Assembly (NCBI GenBank): GCA_019635775.1
Contig: JAHBYU010000008.1
Coordinates: 62,001-126,000, forward strand
Direction of reading: 5' to 3'
From: Rhizobiaceae bacterium
Lineage (GTDB): Bacteria > Pseudomonadota > Alphaproteobacteria > Rhizobiales > Rhizobiaceae
DNA: 64,000 nt
A model generated the notes under the pieces. It made no database searches. It worked only from the letters and a program-made list of their open reading frames with translations, and was not told where the DNA came from. A program made the position numbers and the translations under genes. Every line of letters starts with the position of its first letter. Within the stretch, counting starts at the first letter, position 1. Below, in pieces: positions 35,900 through 46,891 of this stretch.

Positions 35900-36628
35900 C
35901 TATCCTGCAAGTATCTTTCGGGCTCGCTCCAGGTCTTCCGGAGTGTCGACGCCTAGGGGGACGGATCTTATCAGTTCCGCGTCTATGCGCATCCCTGTCT
36001 CCAGCGCGCGCAACTGTTCAAGCCTTTCGCGCTGCTCCAGCGCCGATGCCGGCAGGGCGACAAAGCGCTCCAGCGCCGGGCGCCGGTAGGCGTAAAGTCC
36101 GATATGGTGATAGAGCGGGCCATCGCCCCAGGGCGCGGTCGCCCTTGTGAAATAGAGTGCGCGCAACCGTGTCGGCGACAGGGGGGAGCCAACGATCTTC
36201 ACGACATTCGGATTTGTCTTCTCCTCGTCACGAACGATCTCAACGCCAAGCGTGGCGATATCCGTTGCCTTGTTCTCGAAAGGTTTCAGGACAGCGCGAA
36301 TCGCCGCCGGATCGATCGTCGGCAGGTCACCCTGCACATTGACGATCACATCGACTGAACGATTCGGATCGAGCGCACCGAGCGCCTCGTAAATGCGGTC
36401 GGAGCCGGACGGGTGGTTGGAGCGGGTCATGACCGCCTCAAACCCGTCCCTCCGCACCACTTCCGCCACCTCCGGCGCGTCCGTAGCCACCGCGACGCGT
36501 CCAAGCCCGCTTTCGCGCGCGCGTTGCGCGACGTGAAGGATCATCGGCATGCCGGCAATGTCCGCGAGGGGCTTGCCTGGAAGACGTGTCGAGGCCATGC
36601 GGGCCGGTATCAGAACGATTGTCGACAT
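35900..36628 (-). CDS. kdsB: CMP-KDO synthetase (3-deoxy-manno-octulosonate cytidylyltransferase)
   Basis: 242 aa from ATG 36628; the frame is open 105 codons upstream but family alignment starts here ([20 protein letters not shown]). The cytidylyltransferase signature, [20 protein letters not shown] and the [12 protein letters not shown] segment are all seen. It activates KDO for lipid A core assembly. It is operonic with pheA, divergent from the cytochrome gene. Confidence 0.95.
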   Translation of the reverse strand: MSTIVLIPARMASTRLPGKPLADIAGMPMILHVAQRARESGLGRVAVATDAPEVAEVVRRDGFEAVMTRSNHPSGSDRIYEALGALDPNRSVDVIVNVQGDLPTIDPAAIRAVLKPFENKATDIATLGVEIVRDEEKTNPNVVKIVGSPLSPTRLRALYFTRATAPWGDGPLYHHIGLYAYRRPALERFVALPASALEQRERLEQLRALETGMRIDAELIRSVPLGVDTPEDLERARKILAG

Positions 36629-36815
36629 GATGGTCGGAAGGATAAATTGACCGGAATCGAAGTGGCAAAAAGTCTCAGCAACGCCGCTCTTATAGGTGTT
36701 GCAACGGTCAAGCAAAAGCCCTAGTTTCCGCCCAAATCGGCCGGCCCGGTCGATCAAAGCAGTATGCCGCTTGGCCAGGATTTGGTACGGCCGGGAGACA
36801 GGGAGCCAGGGGCGG

Positions 36816-37484
36816 ATGGATTCATTCGAATACAACAAGTTGATCGGCGCATTCCTCGGCACCGTGTTTGTTGTCTTTTCGGTCAGCATCGTCGCAGACG
36901 CGATTTTTGCCGCTCCGCATGTCGAGAAGGAAGGCTTCATCATTGAAGCTGCAGAGACCGACGCCGGTGGCGGCGCGACTGCCCCTGCGGAAGAGCCGAT
37001 CGCTGTTCTGCTCGCTTCGGCCGATGCGACCGCCGGTCAGGCCGTCGAGAAGAAGTGTTCCGCCTGCCATACGATCGACAAGGGTGGCGCCAACAAGGTC
37101 GGCCCTAACCTCTGGGACATCGTGAACCGGCCGGTCGCGGGGCATGAGGGCTTTGCCTATTCCGGCGCCATGAAGGAGTTCGCGCAGGGCGGCACGGTTG
37201 TCTGGGACTACGAGCACCTCAACCAGTTCCTGCTTTCGCCGAAGGGCCTCGTGAAGGGCACGGCGATGGGTTTCGCGGGTCTCAAGAACCCGACCGAACG
37301 CGCCAACCTGATCGCCTATCTGCGCACGCTGTCCGATAATCCCGCGCCGCTGCCCGAGGCTCCCGCGCCTGCCGCCGAGCCGGCCGCTGCGCCTGCTGAC
37401 GAAGTACCGGCTGCCGAGCCTGCGGCCCCTGCCGAGGCTGCGCCGGCTGAACCTGCTCCTGCGGAACCCGCGCCTGCAGAATGA
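36816..37484 (+). CDS. cycM: Membrane-anchored cytochrome c (CycM type)
   Basis: 222 aa from ATG 36816. An uncleaved N-terminal helix ([22 protein letters not shown]) anchors it. The class I cytochrome c domain has haem motif CSACH and an axial Met, likely in GTAMGFAGL. After the domain, about 45 residues consist almost only of Ala, Pro and Glu in repeats of the APAEPAPAE type. It carries electrons in the periplasm towards oxidases. The same neighbourhood is common in Rhizobiales. Confidence 0.9.
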   Translation: MDSFEYNKLIGAFLGTVFVVFSVSIVADAIFAAPHVEKEGFIIEAAETDAGGGATAPAEEPIAVLLASADATAGQAVEKKCSACHTIDKGGANKVGPNLWDIVNRPVAGHEGFAYSGAMKEFAQGGTVVWDYEHLNQFLLSPKGLVKGTAMGFAGLKNPTERANLIAYLRTLSDNPAPLPEAPAPAAEPAAAPADEVPAAEPAAPAEAAPAEPAPAEPAPAE

Positions 37485-37508
37485 CGAAATTGTAATGCGA
37501 TGGATCAC

Positions 37509-37539
37509 GAAAAAGCCGGGTTCAGCCCGGCTTTTTTGT
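37509..37539 (+). terminator. Terminator after the cytochrome c gene
   Basis: AAAAAGCCGGG-TTCA-GCCCGGCTTTTTTG hairpin with a T6 run, 25 bp after the stop. A second small hairpin (CCGCCCGAAGGCGGG, 37558-37572) comes just before the yej operon. Confidence 0.85.
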
Positions 37540-37599
37540 TACAAGTCCTGATCCTTCCCCGCCCGAAGGCGGGTATTTTGTTATTCTGACGAGGTGAGC

Positions 37600-39468
37600 A
37601 TGCGATCGAAAGCCGCCCTGCTTCTTGGAATCCTGGCTACGTTTGCCATTTCATCCGGCTTTGCCGGAGCACAGGAATGGCACACGACCAGTTCCCTTAT
37701 GGGCAAATCCAAGTATGGCGAGAATTTCGAGCGCTACGACTATGTGAACCCTGACGCGCCCAAGGGCGGAACGCTCAATGCCGTCGTCGAGGGTTCCTTC
37801 GACAGCCTGAACCCGTACATCGTGCGGGGAACGCCGGCAGCTGGGCTGGCGCCCTTCGGCGGTGGGCTTCTCTATGACACGCTCATGGAGCAATCCATTG
37901 ACGAGCCCAGCGTCAGCCATCCTCTGGTGGCGGAGGCGTTCAAATATCCCGACGACTTCTCGTCGGCGACCTATCGCCTCGATCCCCGTGCCAAATGGCA
38001 TGACGGCCAGCCGATCACCGTCGACGATGTGATCTGGTCGTTCAACGTGCTCAAGGAGCACAGCCCCTGGTACCGCCGCTACTATGAAAACGTGACCGAG
38101 GCCGTGCCCGCCGGCGAGCGCGAGATCGAGTTCCGTTTCAACCAGAAGGGCAATCGCGAGCTGCCCAAGATCCTGGGTGACCTTGCCGTGCTGCCGAAAC
38201 ACTGGTGGGAAGGCACCGACGCCAGGGGCAACAAGCGCGACATAACCCAGCCCACTCTCGAGCCGCCATTGGGGTCTGCCGCATATCGGATCGAGAGCAT
38301 GAAGCCGGGCCAGGAGATCGTCTGGGCGAGGGTGCCGGATTATTGGGGCGCCAAGGTGCCGGTGAAGGTCGGGCGCGAGAATTTCGACAAGCGCAAATAC
38401 ATCTACATCCTGGACAGCACTGCCGCCTGGCAGGCCTTCACCAAGGGTGGTTTCGAGGACATTCACCGCGAAGCCAGCGCACGTGACTGGAAGACCAAGT
38501 ACAACTTCCCGGCGCTGGAAGCCGGCGACGTCATCCAGAAGGAATTCGAAGCCACCAGCGCCGCGAACTTCCAGGGCTTCGCGCTCAACATGAGGCGTCC
38601 GCTCTTCGAGGACCGCAGGGTGCGCCAGGCACTGACGCTGGCCTATAATTTCGAGACGTTGAACCGCAACGTGTCCTTCGGCCTGAACAAGCGCGTCACC
38701 AGCTATTTCATGGGCAGCGATTTGGCATCGTCGGGACTGCCCCAGGGCAAGGAACTGGAGATTCTCGAGCCTTTCCGGGACGAGCTGCCCCCGGAACTCT
38801 TCACCACGGAGTTCAAGCTTCCGGTCTACAAGACGCCGCAGGACGAGCGCACCTATCTGCGCGAGGCGCTCAAGCTGCTCAACGAAGCGGGATGGACGTT
38901 GAAGAACGGAAAGCTTGTCAATGCGAGCGGCCAGCCATTCGAGTTCGAGATACTGGCGAACAGCGATTCGCTCGAAACGGCGGTCAACTATTATGCAAAC
39001 ACGCTTCGCAAGATCGGCATAACCGCGCGCTTGCGCATCGTCGACAGCTCGCAATACACAAACCGCGTCAACGACTACGACTTCGACATGATCCTGGCGT
39101 CCCTTGCGCAGTCTGAGTCGCCCGGCAACGAGCAGCGCGAGTTCTGGTCGGCCAAGGCGGCGGAGACACCCGGTTCGCGCAACTATGCCGGCATCAACAA
39201 CCCCGTGATCGACAAGCTGGTCGAGCGTGTCGTCTTCGCGACCGACCGCGAAGACCTTCTGGCCGCGACCCATGCGCTCGACAGGGTTCTGCTGTGGAAC
39301 TACTACTACGTGCCTCAGCTCACGCGCGATGTCGATTTCTACGCTTACTGGAACAAGTTCGGTATCCCGGAAAAGCAGCCTACCTATGTCGGCCCTGATA
39401 TCGATTCCTGGTGGATCGACGTTGATAAGGAAAAGGCCCTGGCCGCGAAATACGGAAGGCCGAATTGA
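37600..39468 (+). CDS. yejA: Peptide-binding protein of yej ABC importer (first copy)
   Basis: 622 aa from ATG 37600, preceded by GAGGTGA; a GTG 6 bp upstream is less likely. Sec signal peptide (LLGILATFAISSGFAGAQ). SBP family 5 body: YVNPDAPKGGTLNAVVEG, LDPRAKWHDGQPITVDDV and DSWWIDVDKEKALAAKYGR. YejA-type proteins bind microcin-C-like and oligopeptide substrates. It is the first of five genes for one importer. Confidence 0.9.
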   Translation: MRSKAALLLGILATFAISSGFAGAQEWHTTSSLMGKSKYGENFERYDYVNPDAPKGGTLNAVVEGSFDSLNPYIVRGTPAAGLAPFGGGLLYDTLMEQSIDEPSVSHPLVAEAFKYPDDFSSATYRLDPRAKWHDGQPITVDDVIWSFNVLKEHSPWYRRYYENVTEAVPAGEREIEFRFNQKGNRELPKILGDLAVLPKHWWEGTDARGNKRDITQPTLEPPLGSAAYRIESMKPGQEIVWARVPDYWGAKVPVKVGRENFDKRKYIYILDSTAAWQAFTKGGFEDIHREASARDWKTKYNFPALEAGDVIQKEFEATSAANFQGFALNMRRPLFEDRRVRQALTLAYNFETLNRNVSFGLNKRVTSYFMGSDLASSGLPQGKELEILEPFRDELPPELFTTEFKLPVYKTPQDERTYLREALKLLNEAGWTLKNGKLVNASGQPFEFEILANSDSLETAVNYYANTLRKIGITARLRIVDSSQYTNRVNDYDFDMILASLAQSESPGNEQREFWSAKAAETPGSRNYAGINNPVIDKLVERVVFATDREDLLAATHALDRVLLWNYYYVPQLTRDVDFYAYWNKFGIPEKQPTYVGPDIDSWWIDVDKEKALAAKYGRPN

Positions 39469-41342
39469 TACGCCGGCGAGAGGTTACCCGGCGCGGATTT
39501 CTGCTGGCGGGTGCGGCGGCCTTCGCAGCACCGCGGCTGCCATCGCGCGTATTCGCGGCAAGCCAGACGAACATGCCGCTGCACGGACTGTCGGCGTTCG
39601 GAGACCTGAAATATCCGGCGGATTTCAGCCATTTCGGCTATGTGAATCCGCAGGCACCGAAGGGCGGGCGCATGAACTTCGCGCCGCCCAACTGGGGCTA
39701 CAACCAGAACGTAAACACCTTTAACACGCTGAATGCCTTCACCTTGCGCGGAGACGCTCCCGCGCGCACCGAGCTATGCTTCGACACCCTGATGACGCGC
39801 GCGCTGGACGAACCGGACGCCCTCTATGGGCTGATCGCCGAGAGCGTGACCATTTCGGAAGACCGCAACAGTTTCACCTTTGCCCTCAGGCCGGAGGCCA
39901 GGTGGCATGACGGTTCCCCGCTGACGGCGCATGACTGTGCCTTCACCTACAGCCTGTTCAAGGCAGAGGGTCATCCCCAATTGCAGATGCCGCTCGATAA
40001 TCTGGTATCTGCGACCGCGACCGATGACCGGACGCTCGTGCTTGCCTTTGACGGCAGGCAGTCCGAGCAGAACATCCTGACCCTCGTTTCATACCCGATC
40101 GTGTCGGAGGCCTATTACACGGCCAACGCCTTCGACGCCGCGACGATGCAGCCGCCGCTGGGCTCGGGGGCGTACAGGATCGGTCAGGTTCGGCCGGGCA
40201 CCTCGATCATCTACGAACGCGTCACCGACTATTGGGGACGGGATCTTCCGGTGAATGTCGGGCAGAACAATTTTGACCAGATACGCATAGATTTCTATCA
40301 GGACCGCCAGCCGGCCTTCGAAGCGTTCAAGAAGGGCGACACGACCTTCCGGCAGGAGTTCACCGCCGCGAACTGGTCGCGAGATTACAATTTTCCGGCT
40401 GTCGCCGACGGACGGGTGGTGCGGCGTGAGGAGAGCGGCGAGAAATGGGCCGACTTTCAGGGGCTGGCGATCAATACCCGCAAACCCCAGTTCCAGGACA
40501 TTCGGGTCCGCAGGGCGCTTGGCTTCTGTTTTGACTTCGAGTGGACGAACGCCACGCTGCAATACGGCACGCGCGTCCGCACCCAATCCTTCTTCAACCG
40601 TTCGGAGTTTGCCGCGGAGGGCTTGCCTTCAGCGGCGGAGCTTGCATTGCTGGAACCGTTTCGCGACGAGCTTCCGCCGGAAGCATTCGGCGACGCCATC
40701 ATCCAGCCTGTGTCAGACGGCTCTGGCAAGGATCGCAAGCTGCTGCGCCAGGCTTCCCAGCTTCTTTCCGAGGCCGGCTGGAAGCGCGAGGGAAAGTTCG
40801 TCGTCAACGACAAGGGCGAGCGGCTCAAGGTCGAGTTCCTGTCGGATGGCGAAAGCCTCAGCCGGTTGTTCCTGCCGTGGTCGGAGAACATGAAGACTGT
40901 CGGTATCGATGCATCTGTCCGCCAGGTCGATCCAGCGCAGGCTGCGTACCGGGAAAACAACTTCGATTTCGACCTCATCCTGTTCCGCTCGACACTGGGC
41001 GGCACTCCGACCGTGAGTTCGCTGGAGAATCTCTACAGCTCCCGCGCCGCCGACCGCCCCTCGACGCGCAATTATCCGGGTTCCAGAAGCCCGGCTGTCG
41101 ATTCGCTGATTGCCGCAGCCGGCGCGGCGAAGACGCGCGACGAACTCATTGTCGCGCTCAAGGCGCTCGATCGGGTCTTGCGCGCGAGACTTGACTGGAT
41201 TCCAACATATGGAACCGCGAATCACTGGCTGGCATATTGGGATATGTTCGGCTTCGTCGAACCCAAGCCGGATTACGGCTTCCCGGTCGAGACGCTCTGG
41301 TGGTTCGACAAGGAGAAGGCGAAGGCGATTGGCAAGGCCTGA
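39465..41342 (+). CDS. Peptide-binding protein of yej ABC importer (second copy)
   Basis: 625 aa, TTG start overlapping the first copy's stop by 4 bp. Twin-arginine-like signal TRRGFLLAGAAAFAAPRL, unlike the Sec signal of the first copy. Same SBP_5 family (FGYVNPQAPKGGRMNF, RPEARWHDGSPLTAHDC, ETLWWFDKEKAKAIG), but clearly diverged, so not a recent duplicate. Two binding proteins probably widen the substrate range of one permease. Confidence 0.9.
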   Translation: MIRRREVTRRGFLLAGAAAFAAPRLPSRVFAASQTNMPLHGLSAFGDLKYPADFSHFGYVNPQAPKGGRMNFAPPNWGYNQNVNTFNTLNAFTLRGDAPARTELCFDTLMTRALDEPDALYGLIAESVTISEDRNSFTFALRPEARWHDGSPLTAHDCAFTYSLFKAEGHPQLQMPLDNLVSATATDDRTLVLAFDGRQSEQNILTLVSYPIVSEAYYTANAFDAATMQPPLGSGAYRIGQVRPGTSIIYERVTDYWGRDLPVNVGQNNFDQIRIDFYQDRQPAFEAFKKGDTTFRQEFTAANWSRDYNFPAVADGRVVRREESGEKWADFQGLAINTRKPQFQDIRVRRALGFCFDFEWTNATLQYGTRVRTQSFFNRSEFAAEGLPSAAELALLEPFRDELPPEAFGDAIIQPVSDGSGKDRKLLRQASQLLSEAGWKREGKFVVNDKGERLKVEFLSDGESLSRLFLPWSENMKTVGIDASVRQVDPAQAAYRENNFDFDLILFRSTLGGTPTVSSLENLYSSRAADRPSTRNYPGSRSPAVDSLIAAAGAAKTRDELIVALKALDRVLRARLDWIPTYGTANHWLAYWDMFGFVEPKPDYGFPVETLWWFDKEKAKAIGKA

Positions 41343-41414
41343 CCATGATTTCGCAGCGGCGGGGGCCGTCATGCATTTTGTGCCCGACAGGGATGAGATG
41401 AGGAGCGCGCACTG

Positions 41415-42512
41415 ATGGGCGCCTATATCCTCCGGCGCGTCCTGCTGATGATCCCGACACTGCTCGGCATCATGGCCATTTCCTTTGCCGTCATCCAGTT
41501 TGCGCCGGGGGGGCCGGTCGAGCAGGTCATTGCCAAGCTTACAGGCCAGGGCGGCGGCGATCCGCTGAGCAGCGGCGCTGGCGATGCGCTGGGGGGCCAG
41601 GACAATCTCGGTGCCGGCGAGGGATCATCCCGATACCGTGGGGCACAGGGCCTCGACCCGGAGTTCATCGCCAAACTTGAGAAGCAGTTCGGATTCGATC
41701 GGCCGCCACTTGAGCGCTTCGGCCTGATGATCTGGAACTATGCCCGGTTCGATTTCGGCGAAAGCTATTTCCGGGATATCTCTGTCATCGATCTGATCCT
41801 CGAGAAGATGCCGGTTTCGATATCGATCGGCCTGTGGATCACGTTGCTTTCCTATCTCATCTCGATCCCGCTCGGTATTCGCAAGGCCGTCAAGGACGGC
41901 TCCACTTTCGACGTCTGGACCAGCGCCATCGTCATTGTCGGATACGCGATACCTGGCTTCCTCTTCGCCATCATGCTGATGGTGTTCTTCGCCGGCGGTT
42001 CGTTCTTCGACTGGTTTCCGCTGCGCGGCCTGACATCAGACAATTTCCACGAACTGAGCTGGTGGGAAAAGATCATCGATTACTTCTGGCACCTGACCCT
42101 GCCTTTGACGGCGATGGTTTTGTCGGCCTTTGCCACGACAACGCTTCTGACCAAGAATTCCTTCCTGGACGAAATACGCAAGCAGTATGTCGTGACTGCC
42201 CGCGCAAAAGGCTTGTCCGAGCGGCAGGTGCTTTACGGCCACGTCTTCCGCAATGCGATGCTCATAATCATTGCGGGTTTTCCGGGAGCGTTCATAGCGG
42301 CATTCTTCACCGGTTCGCTGCTCATCGAAAACATCTTCTCGCTTGACGGACTCGGACTACTCGGATTCCGGTCGGTCATCGACCGCGACTATCCGGTCGT
42401 GTTTGCAAATCTATACATTTTCTCGCTGATGGGCCTGTTCGTAAGCCTCCTGTCCGACCTGATGTACACCTGGGTCGATCCGCGTATCGATTTCGACCGG
42501 AGGGACGTATGA
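41415..42512 (+). CDS. yejB: Peptide ABC transporter permease YejB
   Basis: 365 aa. DppB-like permease: first helix ([21 protein letters not shown]), a periplasmic loop extended by a Gly-rich insertion near residues 42-75, then the BPD_transp_1 domain with the EAA-type loop [20 protein letters not shown]. Six predicted membrane helices. Overlaps yejE by 4 bp. Confidence 0.93.
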   Translation: MGAYILRRVLLMIPTLLGIMAISFAVIQFAPGGPVEQVIAKLTGQGGGDPLSSGAGDALGGQDNLGAGEGSSRYRGAQGLDPEFIAKLEKQFGFDRPPLERFGLMIWNYARFDFGESYFRDISVIDLILEKMPVSISIGLWITLLSYLISIPLGIRKAVKDGSTFDVWTSAIVIVGYAIPGFLFAIMLMVFFAGGSFFDWFPLRGLTSDNFHELSWWEKIIDYFWHLTLPLTAMVLSAFATTTLLTKNSFLDEIRKQYVVTARAKGLSERQVLYGHVFRNAMLIIIAGFPGAFIAAFFTGSLLIENIFSLDGLGLLGFRSVIDRDYPVVFANLYIFSLMGLFVSLLSDLMYTWVDPRIDFDRRDV

Positions 42513-43645
42513 CGGCTGTCGCCGACACATCGCCTGCCGAAGAAAAGCGGCCCTGGCTGTCGCCGCTCAACCAGCGGCGTTGGGCGAACTTCAAGGCAAA
42601 CCGGCGTGGCTACTGGTCGCTGTGGATCTTTCTGGTCCTGTTTTTCCTTTCCATGTTCGCGGAATTCATCGCCAACGACCGACCGGTCCTCGCCTTCTAC
42701 AAGGGTGAGCTGCTTTTCCCCGTTCTCGTCGACTATCCCGAGGAAAAGTTCGGTGGCTTTTACGCCATCACGGACTACCGGGACCCTGTCATCCAGGACG
42801 AGATCACCGCCAATGGATGGATGGTCTGGCCACCGATCCGGTACTCGTATCGGACCGTGAACAACCAGATTCCGGGTGCGGCGCCTTCCAGGCCTTCCTG
42901 GCTCTATGACCGGGACACGCGCTGCCAGGCCTACCCCCAGGGCGCCGACGATCCGAACTGCACGATCGGCAACTGGAACTGGCTCGGTACGGACGATCAG
43001 GCTCGCGACGTCCTTGCGCGTGTCATCTATGGGTTCAGGGTGTCTGTCCTGTTCGGCTTGATCCTCACTTTGGGATCAGCCGTGCTTGGCGTCTCGGCAG
43101 GGGCGGTGCAAGGCTATTTCGGCGGTTTGACGGACCTGCTGTTCCAGCGCTTCATCGAGATCTGGACGGCAATTCCGGTCCTCTATCTGCTGCTTATCGT
43201 GGCTGCGGTGCTGCCGCCGGGCTTCTTCATCCTGCTCGGGTTGATGCTGCTTTTCTCCTGGACCGCCTTCGTGGGCGTGGTGCGTGCGGAATTCCTGCGC
43301 GCCCGCAACTTCGAGTATGTCAACGCCGCGCGGGCGCTCGGAGTCTCGAACGGCACGATCATGTGGCGCCACCTCCTTCCCAACGCGATGGTGGCAACGC
43401 TGACTTTCCTGCCCTTCATACTGAACGGATCGATCACCACGCTGACATCGCTCGATTTCCTGGGCTTCGGTCTTCCGCCGGGCTCGGCCTCGCTCGGCGA
43501 GTTGCTGCGGCAGGGTCAGCGTAACCTTAATGCCCCGTGGCTGGGCATTTCCGGATTCGTTGTTATCTCGCTGATGCTGTCGCTTCTGATCTTCGTCGGC
43601 GAAGCAACGCGTGACGCCTTCGATCCTCGGAAGACGTTCAGATGA
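42509..43645 (+). CDS. yejE: Peptide ABC transporter permease YejE
   Basis: 378 aa. DppC-like permease: N-terminal OppC-N segment ([20 protein letters not shown]), a large periplasmic domain with [21 protein letters not shown], then the transmembrane core with EAA loop [20 protein letters not shown]. Overlaps yejF by 4 bp. Pairs with YejB. Confidence 0.93.
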   Translation: MTAVADTSPAEEKRPWLSPLNQRRWANFKANRRGYWSLWIFLVLFFLSMFAEFIANDRPVLAFYKGELLFPVLVDYPEEKFGGFYAITDYRDPVIQDEITANGWMVWPPIRYSYRTVNNQIPGAAPSRPSWLYDRDTRCQAYPQGADDPNCTIGNWNWLGTDDQARDVLARVIYGFRVSVLFGLILTLGSAVLGVSAGAVQGYFGGLTDLLFQRFIEIWTAIPVLYLLLIVAAVLPPGFFILLGLMLLFSWTAFVGVVRAEFLRARNFEYVNAARALGVSNGTIMWRHLLPNAMVATLTFLPFILNGSITTLTSLDFLGFGLPPGSASLGELLRQGQRNLNAPWLGISGFVVISLMLSLLIFVGEATRDAFDPRKTFR

Positions 43646-45273
43646 CCCATGAGCCGTTGCTTTCCGTCCGGGACTTGTCCGTAGCCTTCTCGCAGGGTGG
43701 CAGGGAAACGATCGCAGTCGACCACGTGTCGTTCGATATCGCGAAGGGCGAGACCGTTGCGCTGGTCGGCGAGTCCGGCTCCGGAAAGTCCGTTTCGGCG
43801 CTTTCGGTTCTCAAGCTCCTGCCCTATCCGCCGGCCAGTCATCCCTCCGGCCAGATACTGTTCGACGGCAGGGACCTTCTGTCGCTGGACGAGAATGAAC
43901 TGCGGCGCGTGCGCGGCAACAAGGTCACGATGATCTTCCAAGAGCCGATGACCTCGCTCAATCCGCTCCACACGATCGAGCGCCAGATCGGCGAGATACT
44001 CTCCATCCACCGTGGCATGCGCGAAAAGCAGGCCCGTGAACGGACGATCGAACTGCTTCACGAGGTCGGCATTCGCGACCCGGAAAAGCGTCTCGGCGCT
44101 TACCCACACCAGCTGTCCGGCGGTCAGCGCCAACGCGTCATGATCGCCATGGCGCTCGCCAACGAGCCCGACCTTCTGATCGCGGACGAGCCGACGACGG
44201 CCCTGGACGTCACGGTGCAGGCGCAGATCCTCGAACTGCTCGCACAACTGAAAGCGCGCAAGGGCATGTCGATGCTCTTCATCACCCACGACCTGGGAAT
44301 CGTGCGCAAGATCGCCGACCGCGTTTGCGTGATGACCAGGGGCCACATCGTGGAAAGCGGCCCGACGCAGGAGATTTTCGCCAACCCACAGCACGAATAC
44401 ACCCGTCATCTTCTCGCGGCCGAACCGAAGGGCAGGCCGCCCGTCGCAGACCCGCAGGCGAAGACCGTGATGGATGGCCATGACGTGAAAGTCTGGTTCC
44501 CGATCAAGCAGGGTTTCTTCCGCAAGGTGGTTGACCATGTGAAGGCGGTCGACGGCATAGATGTGCAGGTCCGGGCCGGCCAGACCCTCGGCGTCGTCGG
44601 CGAGTCCGGATCGGGCAAGACGACGCTCGGACTGGCGCTGGCCCGCATGATCTCGTCGGAGGGCAGGATCAGCTTCGACGGACGCGACATCGACAAGCTT
44701 ACCTTCAGCCAGATGCGGCCGCTGCGCCGCGAACTGCAGATCGTTTTCCAGGACCCTTTCGGGTCGCTCAGCCCCCGCATGTCCGTGTCCGAGATTATTG
44801 AGGAGGGGCTGGCCATCCACGAGCCGTCGCTGTCGTCGCGGGAGCGCGACCAGCGCGTCGTTTCCGTGCTCAACGAAGTTGGACTAGATCCTGGCACGCG
44901 CTTCCGGTATCCGCACGAATTTTCCGGCGGGCAGCGGCAGCGCATCGCCATTGCGCGCGCGATGGTCCTGAAGCCCAAATTCGTTATGCTGGATGAACCG
45001 ACCTCTGCCCTCGACATGAGCGTGCAGGCGCAGGTTGTCGATCTCTTGCGCGGCCTCCAGAAGAAGCATGACCTCGCCTATCTCTTTATCAGCCATGATC
45101 TGAAGGTGGTGCGCGCGCTCGCCAACGACGTTGTTGTGATGCGCAACGGCCGTATAGTCGAACACGGCCCAGCCGCACAAATATTCGAGAACCCGCAGAC
45201 GGACTACACCAAGGCTTTGATATCGGCGGCGTTCCGGATAGAGACGGCGCATCAGGGCGTCGTCGCCGACTAG
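43642..45273 (+). CDS. yejF: Double-domain ABC ATPase YejF
   Basis: 543 aa with two nucleotide-binding domains: first Walker A GESGSGKS, signature [16 protein letters not shown], Walker [13 protein letters not shown]; second Walker A GESGSGKT, signature [15 protein letters not shown], Walker [13 protein letters not shown]. Each half ends with an oligopeptide-transporter C-terminal stretch. One polypeptide therefore supplies both ATPases of the importer. ghrA follows after 10 bp and may be co-transcribed. Confidence 0.95.
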   Translation: MTHEPLLSVRDLSVAFSQGGRETIAVDHVSFDIAKGETVALVGESGSGKSVSALSVLKLLPYPPASHPSGQILFDGRDLLSLDENELRRVRGNKVTMIFQEPMTSLNPLHTIERQIGEILSIHRGMREKQARERTIELLHEVGIRDPEKRLGAYPHQLSGGQRQRVMIAMALANEPDLLIADEPTTALDVTVQAQILELLAQLKARKGMSMLFITHDLGIVRKIADRVCVMTRGHIVESGPTQEIFANPQHEYTRHLLAAEPKGRPPVADPQAKTVMDGHDVKVWFPIKQGFFRKVVDHVKAVDGIDVQVRAGQTLGVVGESGSGKTTLGLALARMISSEGRISFDGRDIDKLTFSQMRPLRRELQIVFQDPFGSLSPRMSVSEIIEEGLAIHEPSLSSRERDQRVVSVLNEVGLDPGTRFRYPHEFSGGQRQRIAIARAMVLKPKFVMLDEPTSALDMSVQAQVVDLLRGLQKKHDLAYLFISHDLKVVRALANDVVVMRNGRIVEHGPAAQIFENPQTDYTKALISAAFRIETAHQGVVAD

Positions 45274-45283
45274 CGGAGGAACG

Positions 45284-46228
45284 ATGACATCGAAGCAAAA
45301 GGGCCGCGTCCTGCTGGCCATGACCGGCTACAACCCGCGACCCTGGTACGAACTGCTGGCGAAGGGCAGGCCCGTCGTCACCGAGCCCGACGGGCCGCAG
45401 GACCCGTCCATCACCTATGCCGTCGTGTGGAAGCAGAAGCCCAACCTTTTGTCGCGCCTGCCAAACCTGCGCGCGATCTTCTCGGTCGGCGCGGGCGTCG
45501 ACCACATCCTGCAGGATGCGACGCTGCCCGACGTGCCGATCGTGCGCGTGGTGGCGCAGGACCTGACGCAGCAGATGACCGAATACGTGGTGTGGCGCGT
45601 GCTCGACCACCACCGCAACGGGCTCGCCTACCGCGCCCAGCAGAAGCGCAAGGTGTGGCGCGAGGTGCCGCCGGCCGGCGACGTCGCGGTCGGCATCATG
45701 GGCTTTGGCGAACTTGGCCGCGCCGCCGCCGCCGCACTTGTCGCCTGCGGCTTTTCGGTGAACGGCTGGAGCCGCACGCAGCAGGCGTTCAAGGACGTCG
45801 AGACCTTCCACGGGGAGGACGGGCTGAAACCCTTCCTCAACGCCACGGACATTCTGGTGGTGCTGCTGCCGCTGACGCCGCAGACGAAGGGCATCGTCAA
45901 CCACCGGCTGCTCAGGCAGCTGCGCCGCAAGAACGCGCTGGGCGGCGCGGTGCTGGTCAATGCCGGACGCGGCCGCCTGCAGAAGGACGCCGACATCCTC
46001 AAGGCGCTGGAGGACGGCACACTGAAGGAAGCGAGCCTCGACGTGTTCGAGGTCGAGCCGCTGCCGCGCACGAGCCTGCTGTGGAACCATCCGCGCGTCT
46101 TCGTCACGCCGCACATCGCCGCCATGTCGGACCCGGCGGAACTGGCCCCGCCGATGCTGGCGCAGATGGACGCCTTCGACAAGGGCAAGCCGCTGAAGAA
46201 CCTGGTGGACCGCTCGGCGGGATACTGA
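45284..46228 (+). CDS. ghrA: Glyoxylate/hydroxypyruvate reductase A
   Basis: 314 aa. D-2-hydroxyacid dehydrogenase of the GhrA class: NAD(P)-binding VGIMGFGELGRAAAAAL, catalytic Arg region VNAGRGRLQKDADIL, Glu in DVFEVEPLP and His in HPRVFVTPHIAA. Reduces glyoxylate and hydroxypyruvate. It sits at the end of the yej operon, a link also seen in other rhizobia by memory. Confidence 0.92.
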   Translation: MTSKQKGRVLLAMTGYNPRPWYELLAKGRPVVTEPDGPQDPSITYAVVWKQKPNLLSRLPNLRAIFSVGAGVDHILQDATLPDVPIVRVVAQDLTQQMTEYVVWRVLDHHRNGLAYRAQQKRKVWREVPPAGDVAVGIMGFGELGRAAAAALVACGFSVNGWSRTQQAFKDVETFHGEDGLKPFLNATDILVVLLPLTPQTKGIVNHRLLRQLRRKNALGGAVLVNAGRGRLQKDADILKALEDGTLKEASLDVFEVEPLPRTSLLWNHPRVFVTPHIAAMSDPAELAPPMLAQMDAFDKGKPLKNLVDRSAGY

Positions 46229-46891
46229 GGCGGTCGCCTTTGCCCGGACGGCTGGGCGCATTGCGCCGTCGCCACGCCTGCCGAAGCATCTGGCCATTGT
46301 CAAAAAGGTCTCCATTGGGAGAGACCGGGAAGACGGGCGGCCGGTTGGGCGCCAATCTAGGGGTATAAAAACGCGACCGCGCGGCCGCCCGTCCGGCGTC
46401 TTTTGTTTCCGCCCGTTCCGCCGGTCGGTGGTCCGGGACTGTCGCGCCTAGCCTCAGGCTCACGGTGCGCTTCAGCGGCTTTCGGCCTTACCCCGGATCG
46501 CCCGTGTGCCCGTCCGGCACTCCGGGGTCGTAATGCCCCGGCGGGAACCCCTGGACGGAACCTCCCCGGGCGTCGGGTCTCGTCAACCCGCCACCGGAGG
46601 CGCCGACCCTCCCCCGCTGTCGAACGACTCCGGAGCGTTCCCGGCAGGAAGGGCGGGATGAAGGATAAGGCGGTGGCCCGGCGCGTGGACAAGGGCGCGG
46701 CGGATTTTCTCGGACAGGCGCGACGCGCCGAGCGCTTCTGTCGCAGGATACCGAGCGATTTCAACATCTTGGCCGCAGGCGTGCGCGACGGCGAGGCGCT
46801 GGAAATGGCGCTTGAGGGGATTTCCCTGTCCACGCCGCACCAACGCCCGCATGTTCCGGCGCGTGCCGGGACAAGCCAGCAAACGCAGGCC
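46229..46891. other. 663-bp gene-poor, GC-rich intergenic region
   Basis: Open frames here are long only because of high GC; none has a recognisable domain or convincing RBS. A hairpin at about 46307-46326 (GGTCTC against GAGACC) has a T5 run on the minus-strand side, so it could end a minus-strand transcript. A TATAAA-like box lies at about 46364-46370. No RNA family was recognised. Confidence 0.5.

Noticed and set aside
37651-39273. 540-aa minus-strand open frame
   Set aside because: It is antisense to the well-supported yejA gene; high GC leaves the opposite frame open. No domain, no RBS.
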